Of a stretch of DNA of 64,000 bases, positions 50,275 to 59,006 are shown piece after piece; the first letter of the stretch is position 1; the number at the start of each line of letters is the position of its first letter. This stretch comes from Alteripontixanthobacter muriae. Lineage in GTDB: Bacteria; Pseudomonadota; Alphaproteobacteria; Sphingomonadales; Sphingomonadaceae. The stretch spans positions 17,174 to 81,173 of the forward strand of contig NZ_JAAFZT010000004.1 of NCBI RefSeq assembly GCF_013336795.1, in the 5' to 3' direction. The notes below the pieces were generated by a model. That model saw only the letters and a program-made list of their open reading frames with translations. It made no database searches and had not been told where the DNA came from. The position numbers and the translations under genes were made by a program.

Positions 50275-50508
50275 TCACTTGGGAACCGAGGTCGTCAGTT
50301 GCAAGGCATGGAGGGTTCCGCCCATTTTCCCGCCGAGAGCGTCATACACCATCTTGTGCTGCTGGACGCGGCTCTTGCCCGCGAAAGCCGGGCTTGCAAC
50401 GCTGGCCGCATAATGGTCACCGTCGCCTGCCAGATCGCGGATCTCGATCTTCGCATCGGGCAGGGCTGCCCGGATCATGCCTTCGATTTCCTGTGCGGAC
50501 ATCGCCAT
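50275..50508 (-). CDS. BolA family protein
   Basis: A 77-residue BolA/IbaG-like protein. The family fold is visible: [38 protein letters not shown], and [15 protein letters not shown], including the conserved His used as cluster ligand with the glutaredoxin. It partners with the monothiol glutaredoxin encoded next. The start at 50508 may alternatively be the second ATG at 50502. Confidence 0.93.
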   Translation of the reverse strand: MAMSAQEIEGMIRAALPDAKIEIRDLAGDGDHYAASVASPAFAGKSRVQQHKMVYDALGGKMGGTLHALQLTTSVPK

Positions 50509-50511
50509 GGC

Positions 50512-50835
50512 TCAGCTTTCCGCCATCAATTGCCGCCGGGCCTCGACGTGCTTTTCTTCCAATGCGAGGCGCACCGCAGCTTCGTCGACATCGCACCCGG
50601 CCTGGGTCAGATCGCCTAGCACCTTGCGAATGACGTCCTCATCACCGGATTCCTCGAAATCGGCCTGAACTACTGCCTTCTGATAGGCTTCCGATTCTTC
50701 GGGCGTCAGATGCATCTTTTCGGCGGCCCATTTGCCCAGCAGGCGGTTGCGCCTTGCCGCAATCTTGAAGGCATTCTCCTCGTCGAAAGCGTATTTCGAT
50801 TCTTCGCCGCGTTCGCGGTCGTTGAAAGTGGTCAT
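50512..50835 (-). CDS. F1-ATPase inhibitor zeta subunit (DUF1476)
   Basis: A 107-residue helical protein of the DUF1476 family, the alphaproteobacterial zeta subunit that inhibits ATP hydrolysis by F1 in Paracoccus. The N terminus TTFNDRERGEESKYAFDEENAFKI and the repeated helices (RRNRLLGKWAAEKM, ESEAYQKAVVQADFEE, DVIRKVLGDL) match. It lies three bases before the BolA gene in transcription, so the three form an operon with grxD. Confidence 0.9.
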   Translation of the reverse strand: MTTFNDRERGEESKYAFDEENAFKIAARRNRLLGKWAAEKMHLTPEESEAYQKAVVQADFEESGDEDVIRKVLGDLTQAGCDVDEAAVRLALEEKHVEARRQLMAES

Positions 50836-50919
50836 GGCAGGGTCTTTCGTGATCGTTGCGCGCCAGAATAGGCGGGGCGCCGCCCTGCGGCAAGCGCCCC
50901 GATGGATCAGGCCAGCCGA

Positions 50920-51921
50920 TCAGGGCTCCATCGTGACGACCAGCTTGCCGATCGCCTTCCGCTCTTCGAGCGCCCGAATAGCGTCGGCGCCTTTTTCCAG
51001 CGGATAGGTTTCCGAAATCAGCGGGTCGATCTTGCCGGCCTTTAGCAGGTCGAACAATTGCTCGATATTCTGCGCGTTCTTCTCCGGTTCGCGCATCGTG
51101 AAAGCGCCCCAGAAGACGCCGCAGATGTCGCAGCTTTTAAGCAGAGTCAGGTTCAGCGGCATCTTGGCTATGCCTGCCGGGAAGCCGACCACGAGAAACC
51201 GGCCTTCCCAGGCGATCGAACGAAGTGCGGGTTCGGAATAGTCGCCCCCGACGATGTCGAAGACGATATTGGCGCCTTCCGGGCCGCAGGCGGCCTTGAA
51301 CTTGCCGGCCAGATCCTTGGAAATGTCCTTGTCGAACGGCGCGCGGGGATAGATGACGACCTCGTCGGCACCCGCCTTGCGGGCGGCTTCGGCCTTTTCC
51401 TCGCTCGACACGCCCGCCACGACGCGGGCGCCGAAGGCCTTGCCCAGTTCGACAGCGGACAGGCCGACACCGCCCGCTGCACCCAGGATGAGCAGCGTAT
51501 CCCCTTCGGAGATGTGCCCGCGATCCTTCAGGCCATGAATGGTGGTGCCATAGGTCATCAGCAGGCTGGCCGCCGTTTCGAAAGACACGCCTTCGGGAAT
51601 GCGGAACAGGCGCGATGCATCGACCGCGATCTTCTCCACCAGACCGCCATAGCCGATTCCGGCCAGCACGCGGTCACCCACCTGCCATTCGGTAACGCCT
51701 TCGCCGACGCTTTCCACCGTCCCGGAGATTTCACTGCCGGGGGCAAAGGGGCGGCCGGGCTTTACCTGGTACATGTCGCGGATGATCAGCGTATCGGGAA
51801 AGTTGATGGCGCAGGCAGCGACCTTCACGACCACCTGGCCCTTGCCGGCCACCGGATCGTCGATATCTTCCAGGACCAGTGTCTCCGGACCGCCGACTTC
51901 CTTGTTCAGCAACGCTTTCAT
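50920..51921 (-). CDS. NADPH:quinone oxidoreductase-like MDR enzyme
   Basis: A 333-residue zinc-free medium-chain reductase of the quinone oxidoreductase group, starting at the ATG 51921. The N-terminal [19 protein letters not shown] and [14 protein letters not shown], the nucleotide loop [24 protein letters not shown] and IVFDIVGG are typical. No zinc ligands are seen. NADPH-dependent reduction of quinones or enones is likely. The start overlaps the leuD stop as ATGA, so it is the last gene of the leu operon. Its substrate is not indicated. Confidence 0.86.
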   Translation of the reverse strand: MKALLNKEVGGPETLVLEDIDDPVAGKGQVVVKVAACAINFPDTLIIRDMYQVKPGRPFAPGSEISGTVESVGEGVTEWQVGDRVLAGIGYGGLVEKIAVDASRLFRIPEGVSFETAASLLMTYGTTIHGLKDRGHISEGDTLLILGAAGGVGLSAVELGKAFGARVVAGVSSEEKAEAARKAGADEVVIYPRAPFDKDISKDLAGKFKAACGPEGANIVFDIVGGDYSEPALRSIAWEGRFLVVGFPAGIAKMPLNLTLLKSCDICGVFWGAFTMREPEKNAQNIEQLFDLLKAGKIDPLISETYPLEKGADAIRALEERKAIGKLVVTMEP

Positions 51922-52532
51922 GCACTTCCCTCCGTTCGATGTTCCATTGTTCCGTTTAGCCACGGCATTTCGGCCAATTGGCGATTTTCGTAAGCGGTGA
52001 TGGCTTCGCTGCGGGCCAAGGTCAGCCCGGTTTCGTCCAGCCCTTCGGCAAGGCAATGCTTGCGGAACGGATCGATGGCAAAGGCGAAGCGATCCTGAAA
52101 CGGGGTGGTGACCGTCTGACTTCCGAGATCAATGGCAATCGGGTCGGTTTCGGCAACCTCCAGCAACCGGTCGATCTCGGCTTGCGGCAGCTCGACTGCC
52201 AGAATGCCGTTCTTGAACGCGTTGCCAGCAAAAATGTCGGAAAAGCTGGAAGCAATTACGGCGCGGATCCCAAGGTCGAGCATCGCCCAGGCGGCATGTT
52301 CGCGGCTGGAACCGCAGCCGAAATTGTCTCCGGCGATCAGGATGGGCGCGCCGGCGAATTGCGGATCGTCGAAGATGTTACCCGGCTCTGCCCGGATCGT
52401 TTCGAACGCGCCAGCGCCCAGACCGTCACGGCTGATAGTTTTCAGCCAATGCGCGGGGATGATCACGTCCGTGTCGACGTTCTTGCGGCCGAACGGAATG
52501 GCGCGGCCCTCGATCGTGCTGACGGGCTGCAT
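51918..52532 (-). CDS. leuD: 3-isopropylmalate dehydratase small subunit
   Basis: A 204-residue LeuD subunit, the swivelling domain that joins LeuC to isomerise 2-isopropylmalate in leucine synthesis. Recognisable features: [22 protein letters not shown] at the N terminus, [19 protein letters not shown] and the [11 protein letters not shown] segment. The ATG at 52532 overlaps the preceding stop by one base (TGATG). It ends in ATGA overlap with the reductase gene. Confidence 0.95.
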   Translation of the reverse strand: MQPVSTIEGRAIPFGRKNVDTDVIIPAHWLKTISRDGLGAGAFETIRAEPGNIFDDPQFAGAPILIAGDNFGCGSSREHAAWAMLDLGIRAVIASSFSDIFAGNAFKNGILAVELPQAEIDRLLEVAETDPIAIDLGSQTVTTPFQDRFAFAIDPFRKHCLAEGLDETGLTLARSEAITAYENRQLAEMPWLNGTMEHRTEGSA

Positions 52533-52690
52533 CAATCCGTTTCAGGAGGCGCGGGGCGGACGGGCTTCGCAGCCTGCTCCTCGCCGCGCGTGCGCCGCTT
52601 GTTGGCATAAAGGAGGGCAGCGGCGATGGCCGCCGATCCGATGGCACCGGCAAGGGCAACCTTGCCACTGGAGGAATCATTCTTGCTCAT
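52532..52690 (-). CDS. 52-residue single-helix protein inserted in the leu operon
   Basis: A small frame that starts at the ATG 52690 (overlapping the glycosylase stop as ATGA) and ends in TGATG with leuD. It encodes about 52 residues: a short polar start (SKNDSSSGK), one membrane helix ([18 protein letters not shown]), a basic stop (NKRRTRGEE) and a Pro-rich tail. The perfectly coupled ends on both sides strongly argue that it is translated. The function is unknown. Confidence 0.7.
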   Translation of the reverse strand: MSKNDSSSGKVALAGAIGSAAIAAALLYANKRRTRGEEQAAKPVRPAPPETD

Positions 52691-53256
52691 GCCTGATCCA
52701 ATGCGCGTCGGCGGCTATCGTTGCAAGATTGCGGCGTGAATTCGGCGAGTCGTGCCCATTCTGACGCTTTCTGAGCAAAGCTCATCCTAGCGTAGGCCGG
52801 GCTGCTGGAGGGTAGATCGATCAGGGCGAGGGCGTGATCGACCAATTGCGGCCGGGCGACCTGCGCGCTCCTGATCCCGTTGAAAGCGACGGCGCGCAGT
52901 TCAGGCAAGCTATTCACCAGCTTCGCAATGGGAGCAGGGGCGATGTCGCGCAAGGCGGTATCGAGGCTTCCGCGCCGCCGCGCCGATCCGATGCTGTCCC
53001 ACAGGCCGATGCCGTGTTCGCGCAATATGTCGAGCCGGGCACCATACTCTTCGGCAGACACGTCAACGCCGATTGCCTCGCCCACCAGACGCCAGAAGGC
53101 ATTGCGGGGGTGGGCGTAATATTCGCTGGCCTGCAGCGATCTTTCGCCCGGCAAGCTGCCGAGGACAAGGACGCGGGTGTTTGCGTCGACAACCGGAGCA
53201 AACGACGACTTGCGAACTTCCTGCGTCAATCTTGCTTCATCCAAGCTTGCGAACAT
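52687..53256 (-). CDS. DNA-deoxyinosine/hypoxanthine glycosylase (UDG superfamily)
   Basis: A 189-residue uracil-DNA-glycosylase superfamily protein, ATG at 53256, overlapping the leuC end by 20 bases. The motif [29 protein letters not shown] is that of the hypoxanthine-DNA glycosylase family (family 6 UDG), with [13 protein letters not shown] and a C-terminal [20 protein letters not shown]. It removes deaminated adenine from DNA. Its location between leuC and leuD is a matter of gene order, without a known functional reason. Confidence 0.82.
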   Translation of the reverse strand: MFASLDEARLTQEVRKSSFAPVVDANTRVLVLGSLPGERSLQASEYYAHPRNAFWRLVGEAIGVDVSAEEYGARLDILREHGIGLWDSIGSARRRGSLDTALRDIAPAPIAKLVNSLPELRAVAFNGIRSAQVARPQLVDHALALIDLPSSSPAYARMSFAQKASEWARLAEFTPQSCNDSRRRALDQA

Positions 53257-54667
53257 CGGTAAGTCGGCCTGTGACAGCGGCAGCGGCGGCCATCGCCGGG
53301 GAGACAAGGTGAGTGCGCGAACCCGGCCCCTGTCGTCCGACGAAGTTGCGGTTGCTGGTGCTGGCGCAGCGTTCTCCCTTCGGCACCTTGTCAGGATTCA
53401 TGCCGAGACAGGCCGAGCATCCGGGCTCGCGCCATTCCAGACCCGCAGCCATGAAGATGCGGTCCAGTCCTTCCGCCTCTGCCTGCCGCTTCACCAGCCC
53501 GGAACCCGGAACGACGATTGCCCATTTCACGCCATCGGCCTTCTTGCGCCCGTCGAGCACGGCGGCGGCGGCGCGCAGGTCTTCGATACGGCTGTTCGTG
53601 CAACTGCCGATGAAGATGTTCTCGACGGCGATCTCGTCAAGCCGTTGGCCCGGTTCCAGTCCCATGTAGGACAGGCTCTTGCGCGCGGCTTCGGCCTTTG
53701 CCGGGTCGGCGAAGCTTTCGGGGTAAGGCACCGTTCCGCCGATCGGCGCCGTATCCTCCGGGCTGGTGCCCCAGGTTACGGTGGGCTCGATGGCCGATCC
53801 GTCGATGGTGATCCGCTTGTCGAACAGGGCGCCGTCGTCGCTGGCCAGCGTACGCCACCAGGCCACGGCCTTGTCCCAATCCTCGCCGCGGGGCGCGTAA
53901 GGCCTGCCCTTCAGATAGGTGAAAGTCGTATCGTCAGGGGCGATCAGGCCAGCGCGTGCGCCCGCTTCGATGCTCATGTTGCAGACGGTAAGGCGGCCTT
54001 CGACGCTCATTTCGCGGAAGACCTGCCCGGTGAACTCCATGACATGACCGGTGCCGCCCGCTGTGCCCAGAACGCCGATGATGTGGAGGATCAGATCCTT
54101 CGGTGTCACCCCGTGGCCGAGCAGCCCATCCACCCGGACCTCCAGCGTGCGGGATCGCTTTAGCTGCAAGGTCTGGGTAGCAAGGACATGTTCGACCTCG
54201 CTCGTCCCGATGCCGAAAGCCAGCGCGCTGATTCCGCCATGCGCCGAAGTGTGCGAGTCGCCGCAGACGATTGTCGCGCCGGGAAGCGAAAAGCCCTGTT
54301 CCGGCCCGACGACATGAACGATTCCCTGCTCCGCTGCGGAAGAATCGATGTAGCGGATGCCGAAGGCGGGGGCATTCGCCTCGAGTGCGGCAAGCTGCGC
54401 TGCCGATTGCGGGTCGGCGATCGGCAGGCGAGCGCCGGCCGCATCCAGCCGCGCCGTGGTGGGCAGATTATGATCCGGCACGGCAAGCGTCAGATCGGGC
54501 CGGCGCACCGTCCGCCCGGCAAGGCGCAGACCCTCGAATGCCTGTGGGCTGGTCACCTCGTGGACGAGGTGCCGGTCGATATAGATGAGGCTGGTGCCGT
54601 CAGGCCGCGTTTCCACGACATGAGCGTCCCAGATCTTTTCATACAAGGTGCGCGGTCGGCTGGCCAT
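53237..54667 (-). CDS. leuC: 3-isopropylmalate dehydratase large subunit
   Basis: A 476-residue aconitase-family enzyme. Iron-sulfur ligands are in [18 protein letters not shown] (Cys) and [11 protein letters not shown] (two Cys). Other marks are [33 protein letters not shown] and the ending [19 protein letters not shown]. The start at 54667 ([17 protein letters not shown]) is the usual family start; an in-frame ATG at 54712 is less likely. It is the first gene of a five-gene operon: leuC, glycosylase, small membrane protein, leuD, reductase. Confidence 0.95.
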   Translation of the reverse strand: MASRPRTLYEKIWDAHVVETRPDGTSLIYIDRHLVHEVTSPQAFEGLRLAGRTVRRPDLTLAVPDHNLPTTARLDAAGARLPIADPQSAAQLAALEANAPAFGIRYIDSSAAEQGIVHVVGPEQGFSLPGATIVCGDSHTSAHGGISALAFGIGTSEVEHVLATQTLQLKRSRTLEVRVDGLLGHGVTPKDLILHIIGVLGTAGGTGHVMEFTGQVFREMSVEGRLTVCNMSIEAGARAGLIAPDDTTFTYLKGRPYAPRGEDWDKAVAWWRTLASDDGALFDKRITIDGSAIEPTVTWGTSPEDTAPIGGTVPYPESFADPAKAEAARKSLSYMGLEPGQRLDEIAVENIFIGSCTNSRIEDLRAAAAVLDGRKKADGVKWAIVVPGSGLVKRQAEAEGLDRIFMAAGLEWREPGCSACLGMNPDKVPKGERCASTSNRNFVGRQGPGSRTHLVSPAMAAAAAVTGRLTDVRKLG

Positions 54668-54768
54668 GCGGCGAAAAATAGGCGCGGCAAGCAGGCGCTG
54701 GCAAGTTTTCACCCGTTTAGAAAAACATTGTCATGGAAAGGAAAGGATTGAATGCCTAATTGACACCT

Positions 54769-55164
54769 ATGTCAGCAGCCAGCCACATCCACCCGATCGC
54801 CATCACTTCGGACGATATCGACTTCATGGGGCACGTGAACAACGCCCGCTATCTCGGGTGGGTGCAGGATGCCGTGCTGTCGCATTGGCGCAACATCGCC
54901 CCCTCCGACGCCGTGGCGAGCAGGGCGTGGGTCGCGCTGAAGCACGAGATTACCTACCGTAAACCTGCCTTTCTCGAGGATGATGTGGTCGCCCGCACCG
55001 TGCTGGAAAGCATCAAGGGCGCGAGAGCGTTCTATTCCACGGTTATCCAGCGGGGCGAGGACGTGCTCGCCGAGATCCAGTCCAGCTGGTGCTGCATCGA
55101 TTCCGAAACCCTGCGTCCTGCGCGAATCGGCGAGGAAATCTCGAAGTTCTTCTTCCGCGACTGA
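54769..55164 (+). CDS. Acyl-CoA thioesterase, 4HBT hotdog fold
   Basis: A 131-residue hotdog-fold protein; the ATG at 54769 is preferred over a TTG at 54760. The 4HBT pattern is clear: DDIDFMGHVNNARYLGWVQDAVLSHW with the catalytic Asp/Asn-type residue, KHEITYRKPAFLEDDVVARTVLESIKGARAFYSTVIQRGEDVLAEIQSSWC. It resembles YbgC-like and other acyl-CoA thioesterases. The substrate is not readable. It is divergent from leuC and not clearly linked to the carotenoid genes that follow 64 bases later. Confidence 0.87.
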   Translation: MSAASHIHPIAITSDDIDFMGHVNNARYLGWVQDAVLSHWRNIAPSDAVASRAWVALKHEITYRKPAFLEDDVVARTVLESIKGARAFYSTVIQRGEDVLAEIQSSWCCIDSETLRPARIGEEISKFFFRD

Positions 55165-55228
55165 ATTTTGACGGCTGCTGATTTTCCGGCGGTTTCGCGC
55201 CGGAGCTAAAGCGCCTATATAGGTTTCC

Positions 55229-56008
55229 ATGGCATCAAGCCCGACCTATCCGGCAAACAGCCGACCTGCACACCGCTCGGCGTATCGCCGCCAGGCGGTG
55301 ATCGGCCTGGCACTTGCCGCGGCAGTCGTGGCGGCGTGGCTGTCCATCCACGTCTTCGCGATGTTCATTTTCGAGCTGACCTGGACCAGCCTGCCGTTCG
55401 CCTTGCTGTTGGCGGCGGTGCAGTGCTGGCTGTCGGTCGGCCTGTTCATCATCAGCCACGATGCGATGCACGGATCGCTGGTGCCGGGCGCCAAGCGGAT
55501 CAATTCCGCCATCGGCGCGGCGCTGCTGTTTCTCTATGCGGGTTTTTCATGGAAGCGGATGCGCTCGGCGCATTTCGATCATCACCGGTTAGCGGGAAAG
55601 CCGGGCGATCCGGATTTCGACGAGGACAACCCGAGCCACTTTTGGCGCTGGTACGGTACCTTCCTGAAGCGCTATTTTGGCAAGCAGTCGATGCTGTTCG
55701 TCTCCAGCGTCGTGGCCATCTACTGGCTGGCACTGAATGTTCCGGTGCAGAACATCGTCCTGCTGTATGGACTTCCCGCCATCGCATCATCGATGCAGCT
55801 GTTCTACTTTGGGACCTATCGCCCGCACCGGCATGACGAAGACGGTTTTGCCGACCGGCACAATGCCCGCAGCGAAAGTTTCGGCAGCTTCGCCAGCCTC
55901 GCCAGCTGTTTCCATTTCGGCTATCATCACGAACATCATTGCCGCGCTGATACACCGTGGTGGGCTCTGCCCCGCATCCGGCGCGAGAACATGCAGAAGG
56001 GACGCTGA
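55229..56008 (+). CDS. crtW: Beta-carotene ketolase CrtW
   Basis: A 259-residue membrane di-iron enzyme that adds 4-keto groups to beta-carotene. Histidine boxes are in ISHDAMHGSL, HFDHHRLAG and YHHEHHCRADTPWW, and the CrtW signature FGTYRPHRHDEDGFADRHNARS is intact. Length and hydrophobic helices fit the bacterial CrtW group. It lies three bases before crtZ. An upstream CTATATAGG element may be part of a promoter. Confidence 0.94.
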   Translation: MASSPTYPANSRPAHRSAYRRQAVIGLALAAAVVAAWLSIHVFAMFIFELTWTSLPFALLLAAVQCWLSVGLFIISHDAMHGSLVPGAKRINSAIGAALLFLYAGFSWKRMRSAHFDHHRLAGKPGDPDFDEDNPSHFWRWYGTFLKRYFGKQSMLFVSSVVAIYWLALNVPVQNIVLLYGLPAIASSMQLFYFGTYRPHRHDEDGFADRHNARSESFGSFASLASCFHFGYHHEHHCRADTPWWALPRIRRENMQKGR

Positions 56009-56011
56009 GCC

Positions 56012-56512
56012 ATGACCCTGTGGCAAATCGCAGCCGTGGTGCTGGCAGCCGTGATCGGCATGGAGCTGTTCGCCTGGTGGGCGCACAAATACATCATGCA
56101 TGGCTGGGGCTGGGACTGGCACCGTGACCATCACGAACCGCATGACAAGGTGCTGGAAAAGAACGATCTGTTCGCCGTGGTATTCGGAACCATCGTGTTC
56201 TTCATGTTCCTTGTCGGCTATTACTACTCTGCGGCGCTGTGGTGGACTGCTTTCGGCATCACGCTCTATGGCCTGATCTATACCTTCATTCACGACGGGC
56301 TGGTTCATCAGCGCTTTTTCCGCTGGGTGCCCAAGCGCGGCTATGCCAAGCGGCTGGTGCAGGCGCACAAGCTACACCATGCCACTGTCGGGCGCGAGGG
56401 CGGGGTAAGCTTCGGCTTCGTGTTCGCGCGAAGCCCGGCGCGGCTCAAAGCGGAATTGAAGCGTCAGCGGGAAGCGGGGCTTGCCGTGGTACGCGACAGC
56501 GCGAACGCTTGA
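56012..56512 (+). CDS. crtZ: Beta-carotene 3-hydroxylase CrtZ
   Basis: A 166-residue membrane di-iron hydroxylase. The histidine motifs HKYIMHGWGW, HRDHHEPHDK and HDGLVHQRF and HKLHHATVGREG are typical of CrtZ. It hydroxylates beta-ionone rings at C3; with CrtW this yields astaxanthin, via zeaxanthin or canthaxanthin intermediates. It begins three bases after crtW, so the two are co-transcribed. Confidence 0.95.
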   Translation: MTLWQIAAVVLAAVIGMELFAWWAHKYIMHGWGWDWHRDHHEPHDKVLEKNDLFAVVFGTIVFFMFLVGYYYSAALWWTAFGITLYGLIYTFIHDGLVHQRFFRWVPKRGYAKRLVQAHKLHHATVGREGGVSFGFVFARSPARLKAELKRQREAGLAVVRDSANA

Positions 56513-56540
56513 ACGACCCGGTCCGCTCGGGCCGAAGAAT

Positions 56541-56954
56541 TCAGCCCGCCTTGGCGAGGCGCGACGCGTGGTCCTGCACCAGTGCGATCATGTTGGGCAC
56601 ACCTTGGGTCCGGTTTGAGCTTAGCTGGTTCTTCAGGTCGAACGGCGCCAGTTCCTCGGCGATGTCCATGCTGGCGACCTCTTCCGCCGGTCTGTCCTGA
56701 ACGGCCGAAAGCACAAGCGCGACGATGCCCTTGGTGATGGCGGCATTGCTGTCGGCCAGAAAATGCAGAGCGCCGTCGGTGGTCTCGACCGGGTAGACCC
56801 AGACACTGGCCGAACATCCGCGCACCAGGGTGGCATCGGTCTTCAGCGGCTGCGGCATCTCTTCCAGATCGCGCCCGAGTTCGATCAGCAGGCGGTAACG
56901 TTCGTCGCCTTCGAGGAATTCATACTCTTCGCGAATGTCGTCCAATGTGCGCAT
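56541..56954 (-). CDS. sufE: Cysteine desulfuration protein SufE
   Basis: A 137-residue SufE protein that accepts sulfur from SufS and passes it to Fe-S assembly. The active Cys is in VRGCSASVWVYP near residue 47; the N-terminal DIREEYEFLEGDERYRLLIELGRDLEEMP and IALVLSAVQDRPAEEVASMD match. The gene is alone, 28 bases from the convergent crtZ end; the remaining suf genes are not in the window. Confidence 0.93.
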   Translation of the reverse strand: MRTLDDIREEYEFLEGDERYRLLIELGRDLEEMPQPLKTDATLVRGCSASVWVYPVETTDGALHFLADSNAAITKGIVALVLSAVQDRPAEEVASMDIAEELAPFDLKNQLSSNRTQGVPNMIALVQDHASRLAKAG

Positions 56955-56978
56955 GGGCTACGCAATAGCAGGCAAACC

Positions 56979-57203
56979 TCAGAGTTCCACCCCGTTGGCG
57001 ATCGCTTCCAACTGGCGAACCCGCTCCTTCAGATCGGCCAGTTCGATCCGCCCGGCAGTCGGGTTGCGTAGCACATCGCCCGAGGTGCGGTCGAGTTCAC
57101 GTTCTTTCAGCGCGAGCCAGCCCTGCCAGCCGCGCAAGATGGCAGCCGTCACGATGATCGTGGCGAGGAGGGCCGTCAGCGGTAGTACGATCTGGTCAAA
57201 CAT
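56979..57203 (-). CDS. Small PspB-like membrane protein, end of psp operon
   Basis: A 74-residue protein; the ATG at 57203 follows AGGAGG nine bases upstream. One helix (IVLPLTALLATIIVTAAIL) precedes a charged segment with DLKERVRQLEAIANG, the same motif (ERVRxLExI) found in PspB and in the three other small proteins next to it. It is separated from the preceding gene by 55 bases and appears to be the last gene of the operon. Function inferred from family only. Confidence 0.68.
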   Translation of the reverse strand: MFDQIVLPLTALLATIIVTAAILRGWQGWLALKERELDRTSGDVLRNPTAGRIELADLKERVRQLEAIANGVEL

Positions 57204-57258
57204 AGCGGTAATCCTCCTTGCCAAGGGTCCATGCAGAAAGGTGTGAAGGCGGTTTTCG

Positions 57259-57588
57259 TCAATCCTCGCGGCGCGGGCTTTCGCTGCTCATCCGGTCGTC
57301 GGGTGTAGCCTCCGGGGTGTCGGTATTATCGCGGAGAGCCTCGATCTCGCGAGAAATTTCCCGTGATTGCCGCCCGCTGCCGGTGTTCGCCTCGTAGGCG
57401 ATGCGTTCCAGCACGCGGACCCGTTCGCGCAGATGTTCTACCTCACGCTGCACATCGGGGTCGCTGCGCTCGATATAGCGTTCGTTGCCTTCCTTGTCGG
57501 CAATGATGCCGTTGTCGGCGCGCTGCTTCGCCTTGTACATCTGCACGGCGGCTATGATGCAGGCGATCAGGAAGATTGCGGTCCACAT
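57259..57588 (-). CDS. PspB-like coiled-coil membrane protein (paralogue 1)
   Basis: A 109-residue protein with one N-terminal helix (WTAIFLIACIIAAVQMYK) and a long coiled-coil region containing HLRERVRVLERIAYEANTGS and REIEALRDN. The first ATG is at 57588, two bases after the stop of the preceding gene; a TTG at 57594 would give an overlap. It belongs to a set of four neighbouring proteins that share the motif RVRVLERI, which also occurs in PspB. Confidence 0.66.
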   Translation of the reverse strand: MWTAIFLIACIIAAVQMYKAKQRADNGIIADKEGNERYIERSDPDVQREVEHLRERVRVLERIAYEANTGSGRQSREISREIEALRDNTDTPEATPDDRMSSESPRRED

Positions 57589-57590
57589 GC

Positions 57591-57968
57591 TCAATGCGTG
57601 CCGCCATCGCCATTCGCCCGGTCAGAAGCATGTTCGAGGCCGGTCGAATTGTCGCGCAAGCTGTCGATTTCATGCGTCAGGCGGTAGCCGCTGTCGGTGA
57701 CGATGCGTTCCACATTGCCGAGCCTGTCCTTGAGCGAACCCATTTCCGCGCGAAGCTGTGCATTCTCCTGCGTCAACAGAGTGACACGGTTGTTCGCTTC
57801 GGGGTCGGTGCGCGGGTGGAGCGACTGGCCCCACATGCCTTCCAGCGGGTAACCTGCCTGGATCTTCATCTTGGTGGTATGCACCCAACCCCAGACGCCG
57901 AGGCCAGCTACTCCCAAGCCGCCGCCGATCAGCAGGGGCAGATAGGGCACGAAATCGACCCAGACCAT
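57591..57968 (-). CDS. PspB-like coiled-coil membrane protein (paralogue 2)
   Basis: A 125-residue protein with one N-terminal helix (LPLLIGGGLGVAGLGVWGW) and a coiled coil (NRVTLLTQENAQLRAEMGSLKDRLGNVERIVTDSGYRLTHEIDSLRD). The last part is strikingly like that of paralogue 3 (DRLGNVERIVTDSGY versus QRVRVLERIVTDKGY). Its start overlaps the preceding stop by one base (TGATG) and its stop overlaps the following gene's possible TTG start, so the genes are translationally linked. Confidence 0.66.
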   Translation of the reverse strand: MVWVDFVPYLPLLIGGGLGVAGLGVWGWVHTTKMKIQAGYPLEGMWGQSLHPRTDPEANNRVTLLTQENAQLRAEMGSLKDRLGNVERIVTDSGYRLTHEIDSLRDNSTGLEHASDRANGDGGTH

Positions 57969-58309
57969 CAGAAGGTTTCCTTTTGCTTGGTGCGGAGCGG
58001 AACGCCGCTGTCCTGATCCACGAGGTGCAGACCTTCGCTGGCGTGGTTTTCGACACTGTTCTGGTCGCGCAGGGCCTCGATTTGAGCGGCGACGTCGTAT
58101 CCCTTGTCGGTGACGATGCGTTCCAGCACGCGGACGCGCTGTTCCAGTTCGCCCACCTGTGTCGCGTGGCGCGCCGCAGCCTCGGCACTATGGTTGGCAG
58201 CCGCATCCAGCCGCTTTTCTTCAAGCTTGCGCTGGTTTTTCATCCAGATGATCGCGACCACCATGATGAAGGGTGCCAGCGGGATCATCAGTGCGAGTAT
58301 GCCTTCCAT
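57968..58309 (-). CDS. PspB-like coiled-coil membrane protein (paralogue 3)
   Basis: A 113-residue protein with one N-terminal helix (ILALMIPLAPFIMVVAIIW) and a coiled coil with VGELEQRVRVLERIVTDKGYDVAAQIEALRD. This motif recurs in paralogues 1 and 2. It resembles PspB in helix plus RMRERIQALE-type coiled coil, but is longer. It lies 24 bases after pspC. Confidence 0.67.
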   Translation of the reverse strand: MEGILALMIPLAPFIMVVAIIWMKNQRKLEEKRLDAAANHSAEAAARHATQVGELEQRVRVLERIVTDKGYDVAAQIEALRDQNSVENHASEGLHLVDQDSGVPLRTKQKETF

Positions 58310-58333
58310 TCTTCGTCCCCTGTTTGTCGTTGA

Positions 58334-58711
58334 TCAGCGCAGGCGTTCGATCTCTGCCGAAAGGCGCGGATTACTGGTCACGTAGTGGGTTTCGACGGCG
58401 GCCAGGCGGCGGTCGACATCGCGGAACCGGGCGCGCACTTCACGTGCGGTGCGCTGGGGCGACTGGCGCACACGCTGCCAGTATTTCTGCTCGTCCTGAT
58501 CGCCATAGAGATGCGGCGGCTTCTTGTTCAGCAACAGGCCGGCGATGAAATAGAAGGGGATGGTCGATCCGCCCGTCATGAAGGTCAGCGCAATGGCGGC
58601 CAGCCTGATCCAGATGGCGTTGACGCCGGTGTAATCGGCGATGCCTGCGCAGACGCCCATCAGTTTCGCGTTCTGCTTGTCGCGATATAGTTTGGTCCTC
58701 TCGCTGCTCAT
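58334..58711 (-). CDS. pspC: PspC-domain membrane protein
   Basis: A 125-residue protein with a PspC domain (KLYRDKQNAKLMGVCAGIADYTGVNAIWIRLAAIALTFMTGGSTIPFYFIAGLLL) and a charged C-terminal helix (RQSPQRTAREVRARFRDVDRRLAAVETHYV). PspC senses envelope stress and, with PspB, releases PspA from PspF. The start overlaps the pspB stop as ATGA. Confidence 0.9.
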   Translation of the reverse strand: MSSERTKLYRDKQNAKLMGVCAGIADYTGVNAIWIRLAAIALTFMTGGSTIPFYFIAGLLLNKKPPHLYGDQDEQKYWQRVRQSPQRTAREVRARFRDVDRRLAAVETHYVTSNPRLSAEIERLR

Positions 58712-59004
58712 CGCGTCATCCCTTTCTTTTCGCTGAGCATCCGGTCGAGCTCACGCAGTTTGTCGTTATCTTCGGTCTGATCATGGACCAGCCGGGCCGG
58801 CTTGAAATCGGAGCTGTCGTTTGCGGCCAGGCGCTCGACCGTCTCCATCCGCTCATCCAGCCGCTTGGCCAGATTGTAGAGTTCCTCCAGCAACTGTTCG
58901 TCGTCGCTGGTGATCGTGGCGGATGTCTTCCACTTGGTCACATAGTGCAGCACGATCCACGGAAGCGCGATGAAGATCGCGACAATGGCAAAAATATCAT
59001 CCAT
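58708..59004 (-). CDS. pspB: PspB-like envelope stress protein
   Basis: A 98-residue protein with a membrane helix (IFAIVAIFIALPWIVLHYV) followed by a helical segment (LLEELYNLAKRLDERMETVERLAAND) as in PspB. A C-terminal tail of about 30 residues is extra. It is coupled to pspC by a four-base overlap and follows pspA by two bases. It probably relays stress to PspA. Confidence 0.83.
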   Translation of the reverse strand: MDDIFAIVAIFIALPWIVLHYVTKWKTSATITSDDEQLLEELYNLAKRLDERMETVERLAANDSSDFKPARLVHDQTEDNDKLRELDRMLSEKKGMTR

Positions 59005-59006
59005 TT

